Source: a virus. Taken from it: 41,661 nucleotides of DNA. The DNA lies in the IMG/VR virus record IMGVR_UViG_3300046008_000416, positions 1 to 41,661 of that record, one strand, 5' to 3'. The notes beneath the pieces were generated by a model that saw nothing but the letters and a program-made list of their open reading frames with translations, was not told the origin of the DNA and did not search any database. A program made the position numbers and the translations under genes. Below are positions 37,757-41,661 of this stretch, piece after piece; position 1 is the stretch's first letter; each line of letters starts with the position of its first letter.

Positions 37757-38881
37757 CTAGTCTAAATCAAATGGGTCACTATCTACTGTAGTATTAGCCA
37801 CAACAACCTTCTCAGTATGGATACATTCAGGAAAGTTGGTACATCCCATAAACTTACCGTACTTGCCTTCCTTCTCAATCATATGACCTTTGCCACAAAT
37901 TACACATTCTTTGCCACTATGCTCAATCTTAGGGGCTGTAGTAGTGAACGCTTTATCTGCTGTAAATGATGATGTTTTATAGTTAGCTTTGAATTGTTTA
38001 AGTAGTGCGTTTCTAGCATCCTCATCAATACCCTTGAAACAGTGAATCTTCAATGCCTCATAAACATCTATCCCAGCTTTCATAAGCTTAGCAGTACCAA
38101 TACAAGAACGCATAGTTATCATAATATCTTCAAACTTAGCATCTGCAACAGCTCTCATGGCTCTGAATCCACTTGCTAGTGCTTTATCTCCACATAGCTT
38201 CTCCTCTAGCTCTTCATCTAGCTCAAAGTGTACTAATGCAAATCTATCTAATGTTGCAGCATCTAACTTATTACGCCCTACATACTTAGTATTAGCCCCT
38301 GTTCCAACTGTATTAGCTGTACAAGCCATACGGAAATTATCATGCTTTGTTAGCATATTGCCATCAGGAGTTTCTATAAATCCATTACTAATTGCTGAAT
38401 TAAGAACTACCAATACATTAGGATTACCAGCATCAATTTCATCAAGGTTGAATAATCCGCCATCTCTGAAAGCATGAATAAAGCCGTTATATCTATATAC
38501 CCCATTAGCATCTACAAAGCCAATCAAGTCTGTTTTGGTTGTTTGCATAGATACAGATTGACTATGGAATGGAATTCCTAACCCTTTAGCTACTTGCTGT
38601 AGCGTATGGCTCTTTGAATTACCAGCTTGTCCACTAAGCATTAAATTAGCTCCACTAGCCACAATCTTAGTAATCAACTCAAATTGCTTATGCACTACCC
38701 CAACATCAACGGGTTCGCTTCCGTTATAAGACACTGATAGTAATTTAGTGGTATTTTGAGCAATTCCACCTATAGCTTCGTTTATCTTTTCTTCTATCCC
38801 TAAAGCATTTATATGCTCACCAATTATCTCTGTAATCATAGGCTTAAGTGCTTGCCCTAGTAAATCATTTTGTGTACTCAT
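37757..38881 (-). CDS. MoxR/CobS-type AAA+ ATPase with topoisomerase zinc finger
   Basis: A 374-residue protein: Walker A GQAGNSKS (84-91), pre-sensor loops, Walker B LFNLDEID (143-150), sensor I in MACTANTVGTG, and the Arg-rich VGRNKLDAATLDRF typical of CobS/MoxR ATPases. The C-terminus adds a topoisomerase-I-type C4 zinc finger with C326, C329, C347, C353 (CVICGKG...GCTNFPEC), then DSDPFDLD. MoxR proteins remodel partners, usually with a vWA protein, here the downstream gene. The zinc finger suggests action on DNA. Confidence 0.85.
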   Translation of the reverse strand: MSTQNDLLGQALKPMITEIIGEHINALGIEEKINEAIGGIAQNTTKLLSVSYNGSEPVDVGVVHKQFELITKIVASGANLMLSGQAGNSKSHTLQQVAKGLGIPFHSQSVSMQTTKTDLIGFVDANGVYRYNGFIHAFRDGGLFNLDEIDAGNPNVLVVLNSAISNGFIETPDGNMLTKHDNFRMACTANTVGTGANTKYVGRNKLDAATLDRFALVHFELDEELEEKLCGDKALASGFRAMRAVADAKFEDIMITMRSCIGTAKLMKAGIDVYEALKIHCFKGIDEDARNALLKQFKANYKTSSFTADKAFTTTAPKIEHSGKECVICGKGHMIEKEGKYGKFMGCTNFPECIHTEKVVVANTTVDSDPFDLD

Positions 38882-38904
38882 TTTATCATCTCCTATTATT
38901 TTGG

Positions 38905-39060
38905 TTAGTAATTAATCCACTCTGCTAAATCATCAGCATTAGTAAACAAAGCAGTTTCTCCCCATGCATTCATTACTGAAATATACTTATCAGTAATTAC
39001 ATAGTTTATGCCGAACTCTTCGCATAGTTCTACCATGCTATTCTTGATCTTCTTACTCAT
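38905..39060 (-). CDS. Hypothetical 51-residue protein
   Basis: ATG 39060 to TAA 38905, preceded by GGGGGTAAGTT. A compact alpha-beta peptide (MVELCEEFGINYVITDKYIS, ending NADDLAEWINY). No family recognised. Confidence 0.65.
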   Translation of the reverse strand: MSKKIKNSMVELCEEFGINYVITDKYISVMNAWGETALFTNADDLAEWINY

Positions 39061-39071
39061 AACTTACCCCC

Positions 39072-39269
39072 TTAGTTAAATGGATTCTTGACAGTATCAA
39101 GTCTCGGTAAACATAAACCCTCAGCTACACTTTGGTTCACGTTGTATAGCTCTGATTTTGTCTTATTAAGCTCAAATTCTAGCTCACTAATTTTGTTTTC
39201 CTCAGTATCAATTACCAATATTAATAAAAAACACATTACCCCTATTATCCCAATTAGCCACTTGTTCAT
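39072..39269 (-). CDS. Small membrane protein with coiled coil and NPF end
   Basis: A 65-residue protein: N-terminal transmembrane helix (WLIGIIGVMCFLLILVI), a coiled coil (ISELEFELNKTKSELYNV) and the tail DTVKNPFN. Layout is spanin-like, but it lies far from the lysis region. The NPF end resembles the shared tail of the two KKVNPFA proteins. Confidence 0.65.
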   Translation of the reverse strand: MNKWLIGIIGVMCFLLILVIDTEENKISELEFELNKTKSELYNVNQSVAEGLCLPRLDTVKNPFN

Positions 39270-39271
39270 AA

Positions 39272-39487
39272 CTATGCCTTTAAATCAATTTTACGGTACT
39301 TACAAGCATCTTCTTTCAATTCTGCAAGCAATCCCATTATTTCCAGCTTATTCTCTAAATAAGCAACTTTACGAGCTAATTTCTCTTCACTGATAATTAG
39401 CTCACATATCTCATTAGCATTCACTAATATTTCCTCATTTACCTCATAAGCAAATCTATTGCTTAATATTTCTGATTTTCTAATCAT
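39272..39487 (-). CDS. Hypothetical coiled-coil protein
   Basis: A 71-residue helical protein (EEKLARKVAYLENKLEIMGL). ATG 39487 is preferred over TTG 39490; it overlaps the stop of the tiny upstream ORF (TGATG). Function unknown. Confidence 0.65.
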   Translation of the reverse strand: MIRKSEILSNRFAYEVNEEILVNANEICELIISEEKLARKVAYLENKLEIMGLLAELKEDACKYRKIDLKA

Positions 39488-39549
39488 CAAAACAACCTAT
39501 CTGCTAGTTTTCCAAACCTTACCTCTAATCTAAGCAAAAACCATTTCAT
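39487..39549 (-). CDS. Possible 20-residue coupled peptide
   Basis: ATG 39549 overlaps the upstream stop (ATGA) and its own stop overlaps the downstream start (TGATG). AGGATTAG lies upstream. The peptide is basic and amphipathic (MKWFLLRLEVRFGKLADRLF). The exact overlaps at both ends favour translation, but size limits certainty. Confidence 0.45.
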   Translation of the reverse strand: MKWFLLRLEVRFGKLADRLF

Positions 39550-39866
39550 ATTCTAATCCTCATTCCATTTTCAAATTTTTGCGTCTCTTCATTCTGGCTA
39601 TTATATAAATACCAGATACCTTTTTTCTGTCTAATGTGATAACCCAATAACTCCAATACTGCATTAATTCTACTCTTCGTGGTTGTTGTTAGATAACCGC
39701 CATTATTAATGACCAGAAAGCCATCTAGGCTTATTCTAGCTACTGTGGTATCCCACAACTTCATACATATTTCACCATCTCTATTATGGAATACTTCTGT
39801 ATTATCCCGTTTCATAGGCTTAAAATCCCAAAATGATCTAGCCATATCTTCTGATATTTTACGCAT
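39546..39866 (-). CDS. Conserved phage protein of unknown function
   Basis: A 106-residue protein with RDNTEVFHNRDGEICMKLWD, then VARISLDGFLVINNGGYLTT and TTKSRINAVLELLG. This NT...V / GGY.T.TTK.R.NA order is a pattern seen in a widespread small phage protein family without known function. ATG 39866 follows the upstream stop directly. Confidence 0.7.
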   Translation of the reverse strand: MRKISEDMARSFWDFKPMKRDNTEVFHNRDGEICMKLWDTTVARISLDGFLVINNGGYLTTTTKSRINAVLELLGYHIRQKKGIWYLYNSQNEETQKFENGMRIRI

Positions 39867-39867
39867 C

Positions 39868-40113
39868 TTATAGCCCCATCTCAATAATTTTGTTGTATAG
39901 CTCCTGTAAATGTTCATCTAGGGAAAATGTATCATCCCACTCAATTACAACTATTCCACCATCTACAATTACATAAATGCCATGTTCATCAGCTTGGATA
40001 TTAAACACCTCATAATCATCTTCGCCCCTACTGTCGTAATCTTTCCAATTAATTTCAAATAATGGTAATTTACTCATATTTTGAAATTGCTCCAATAATT
40101 TGTTACTTCCCAT
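39868..40113 (-). CDS. Hypothetical protein
   Basis: An 81-residue acidic protein with a beta-strand core (GIYVIVDGGIVVIEWDDTFS). GGGTAAATT lies before ATG 40113. No family recognised. Confidence 0.65.
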   Translation of the reverse strand: MGSNKLLEQFQNMSKLPLFEINWKDYDSRGEDDYEVFNIQADEHGIYVIVDGGIVVIEWDDTFSLDEHLQELYNKIIEMGL

Positions 40114-40116
40114 AAT

Positions 40117-40221
40117 TTACCCCTTAATTTTTACGGTCAGAATATACCCTGCCATCAATAACGCATAAGCAAATATGCAACTATGGATTAAAAATCCTGC
40201 CATTTCTGATTGTAGTTCCAT
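40117..40221 (-). CDS. Hypothetical 34-residue membrane peptide
   Basis: ATG 40221 to TAA 40117, with the strong ribosome site GGAGG eight bases upstream. One transmembrane helix (GFLIHSCIFAYALLMAGYIL) and a basic end (TVKIKG). First gene of the main leftward arm. Confidence 0.6.
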   Translation of the reverse strand: MELQSEMAGFLIHSCIFAYALLMAGYILTVKIKG

Positions 40222-40790
40222 AATAGAACCTCCATTTATAATCTGTGGAATTATTAACTTAACCCGTAAATTAATAACTCCATTAATTATAAAGTGTAGT
40301 TTACTATCGTATAGCGTACTATTCTATACATACGGATATTAAGCGCATTTATTAGCGCACCGACTTATTTGTTACACCCTATACAAACTACATTATAGGA
40401 ATACTTTTATTGTATTAATCACAAACAAGATTTATTAACATACGAACATTTATAATTTCATTTCACCCTCTTTTTACCATGTTTAATTGTCGTACGAAAC
40501 GATACAATCCGATTATATAAACAATCGTTTTTAGTGGAGTTATTAAGCTCAAATATACTTTTATAAAATCATTTCAAAAAACACTATTATTTATTAATGT
40601 ATATGTAGTTCTAATTGCAATAATCAGAATTTATTACATAATGTAGGAATTATTATAAGGCTCATAATATAGGTGCTTATTGCATTAACAAGCGATTATA
40701 GGCGATACTCTAAAATCTAGTTATCATTAATCATTCATAGAACATTAAACACCTATAAATAGATGCTTAATTATTATATGATTTAGTGAT
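40222..40790 (-). promoter_or_regulatory. AT-rich non-coding region at the head of the leftward arm
   Basis: A 569-base stretch without a supported gene, the longest in the genome with 25673-26240. Leftward TATAAT boxes stand at 40291-40286 and 40397-40392. A short GCGC-ATTTATTA-GCGC hairpin lies near 40340, and partly repeated motifs (AGGTGCTTAT / AGATGCTTAA, around 40668 and 40761) occur. It likely holds the early promoter(s) and possibly an origin; no clear iterons. Confidence 0.55.
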
Positions 40791-40817
40791 TAAAAAATAG
40801 GCAGTTTATAGCCTATT
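40791..40817 (-). terminator. Rho-independent terminator of the 522-40850 operon
   Basis: Read leftward, AATAGGC-TATAAACT-GCCTATT followed by TTTT: seven pairs, eight-base loop and a U-run. It ends the small operon that crosses the circular join. Confidence 0.8.
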
Positions 40818-40826
40818 GATTAATCA

Positions 40827-40848
40827 ATTACTACTAAAAGGTAGTAAT
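40827..40848 (-). terminator. Accessory hairpin directly after the 40850 stop
   Basis: ATTACTAC-TAAAAG-GTAGTAAT on the plus strand, eight perfect pairs, one base after the stop codon and ten bases before the main terminator. Probably stabilises the RNA end or assists termination. Confidence 0.6.
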
Positions 40849-40849
40849 G

Positions 40850-41329
40850 TTATTTTCTAGCTTTTTTTATTTTATCGCCTTTAACTTTTTGTGAAGTTAT
40901 TGAAATACGATTTTCTTTAAAATGATTTTTGATTGTTTCGACATAAGTGTCAATAGTCGATTTAGAAAATAAATCATTGATTGTTTCGATTGAGAATTCA
41001 TTTATCAATGTTGTTAATTGTCCATTAGATAATAAATCTTCACGGATTTTACAATCGTCAATAAGCTTTAAACGAGCTACTTTGATAGCTAATTTAAACT
41101 GATTAGAGAATTCCTTACTCTTCATCCCTTCAAGCTCCATTTTAAGGATAAAATTAATCTTATCCTTTTTAGTAGTTCCGATAACTGATTCATCATTAAT
41201 ACCGTTAAGTAAGTATTTAACAACCTCTTTAGTTGTTACCTCTGTATCAATACGAGTAGCTTTTATTGTACTAGCGTTTGTTAAAAGCTTATTGTTAAAG
41301 CTCTTTAGTGTTTCTTGTTGTGTGTTCAT
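40850..41329 (-). CDS. Hypothetical helical protein
   Basis: A 159-residue lysine-rich, all-helical protein (SNQFKLAIKVARLKLIDDCK in the centre; KVKGDKIKKARK at the end). AAGGACGGATACA precedes the ATG. It is last in a separate leftward operon with the 41341 and 199 genes, followed by a strong terminator. A nucleic-acid-binding role is possible from its charge. No family recognised. Confidence 0.7.
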   Translation of the reverse strand: MNTQQETLKSFNNKLLTNASTIKATRIDTEVTTKEVVKYLLNGINDESVIGTTKKDKINFILKMELEGMKSKEFSNQFKLAIKVARLKLIDDCKIREDLLSNGQLTTLINEFSIETINDLFSKSTIDTYVETIKNHFKENRISITSQKVKGDKIKKARK

Positions 41330-41340
41330 TGTATCCGTCC

Positions 41341-41517
41341 TTATTTGTTGTTGTAGATAATAATATCACGTAGCATCATTACTTCCATTGATGATGCACT
41401 ATAGTTGTTATAAGCCATTAACTTAATAATCATGTCCCAAACACCTTGTTTGTTAGTAGTGTCAAGTTGTCTGTTGATAAACACTTGTTGGATCTCTTCT
41501 TGTTGTTGTGTTGTCAT
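41341..41517 (-). CDS. Hypothetical Gln-rich small protein
   Basis: A 58-residue protein (MTTQQQEEIQQVFINRQLDT start, AYNNYSASSMEVMMLRDI near the end). GAGGTAACAAG precedes ATG 41517. It lies eleven bases before the 41329 start, so both are probably co-translated. No family recognised. Confidence 0.65.
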   Translation of the reverse strand: MTTQQQEEIQQVFINRQLDTTNKQGVWDMIIKLMAYNNYSASSMEVMMLRDIIIYNNK

Positions 41518-41534
41518 CTTGTTACCTCATTTCT

Positions 41535-41661
41535 TTTTAGATGCCGACATGATAACATGTTCATATAAAAGAAGTGGTGTGGTATTGATACTAATTGATT
41601 TACTTCAGTTACAATAAGAAACGGTATCTGTTAGATTGTATTAAGGGGGGTATCCCCCTAT
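41535..41661. repeat. Direct terminal repeat, right copy (circular join)
   Basis: Exact copy of bases 1-127. Removing one copy joins the leftward genes at 41341-41517 to the leftward gene at 199-522, making one continuous operon across the join. Confidence 0.95.

Noticed and set aside
41432-41617. Rightward 61-residue frame across the right end
   Set aside because: It is antisense to the 41341-41517 gene, has no good ribosome site, and has cysteine-rich composition typical of a shadow frame.
1-41661. Prophage or temperate module
   Set aside because: No integrase, excisionase, Cro/CI-type HTH pair or attachment-site duplication was found; the RHH proteins alone do not indicate lysogeny.

Overview
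The window is one complete, low-GC double-stranded DNA phage genome of siphovirus type. Bases 1-127 are repeated exactly at 41535-41661, so the molecule closes into a circle of 41,534 bp; the 127-bp overlap is what an assembler's k-mer leaves at a circular join, not a proven packaging terminus. A two-component spanin pair points to a Gram-negative host. The AT-rich bias and the promoter-like boxes (TGnTATAAT, no clear -35) would suit a Campylobacterota host, but that is inference. No integrase, excisionase or lysogeny repressor is recognisable, so a lytic life style is likely.

Layout. A rightward late arm (598-23941) carries packaging (terL, portal), head (scaffold, major capsid), connector and tail genes in the usual order: tail tube, G/GT chaperones with a -1 frameshift, a 2120-residue tape measure, baseplate/fibre proteins and two pectate-lyase-fold spikes. 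It ends in a lysis region: a YfiM-like secreted protein, a PAS-domain protein plus XhlA-like membrane protein cassette, a DUF5675 protein, a small holin-like protein and overlapping i-/o-spanins. A leftward arm (40221-23944) converges on it at a shared hairpin. It holds many small, tightly overlapping genes (ATGA junctions), an AAA+ MoxR/CobS-type ATPase fused to a topoisomerase zinc finger with a vWA-like partner, a PD-(D/E)XK nuclease, an RHH regulator next to a 10-bp phased repeat array, a helicase-primase, Sak4-type recombinase with its DUF669-type ssDNA-binding protein, HNH-AP2 and GIY-YIG endonucleases, ThyX, and MazG-like and DUF3310 proteins. A third small leftward operon spans the join (522-199, then 41517-40850) and ends at a strong terminator.

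How it fits together. Sak4, the DUF669-type SSB, the RecB-like nuclease and the helicase-primase form a replication/recombination set; ThyX, MazG-like and DUF3310 adjust nucleotide pools. Several of these proteins share a C-terminal NPF/DPF peptide, including an identical KKVNPFA end encoded by entirely different codons, which suggests a common docking partner.

Most unusual points: a lytic transglycosylase split at a CCCAAAG slippery heptamer; a predicted H-type pseudoknot that buries the ribosome-binding site of the HNH endonuclease; a second nested-hairpin leader at 33475-33567; a 570-nt RNA-structure-dense spacer with a tRNA-like element whose anticodon arm does not fold; the PAS/XhlA cassette of higher GC than its surroundings; and the phased 10-bp repeats beside the RHH gene.
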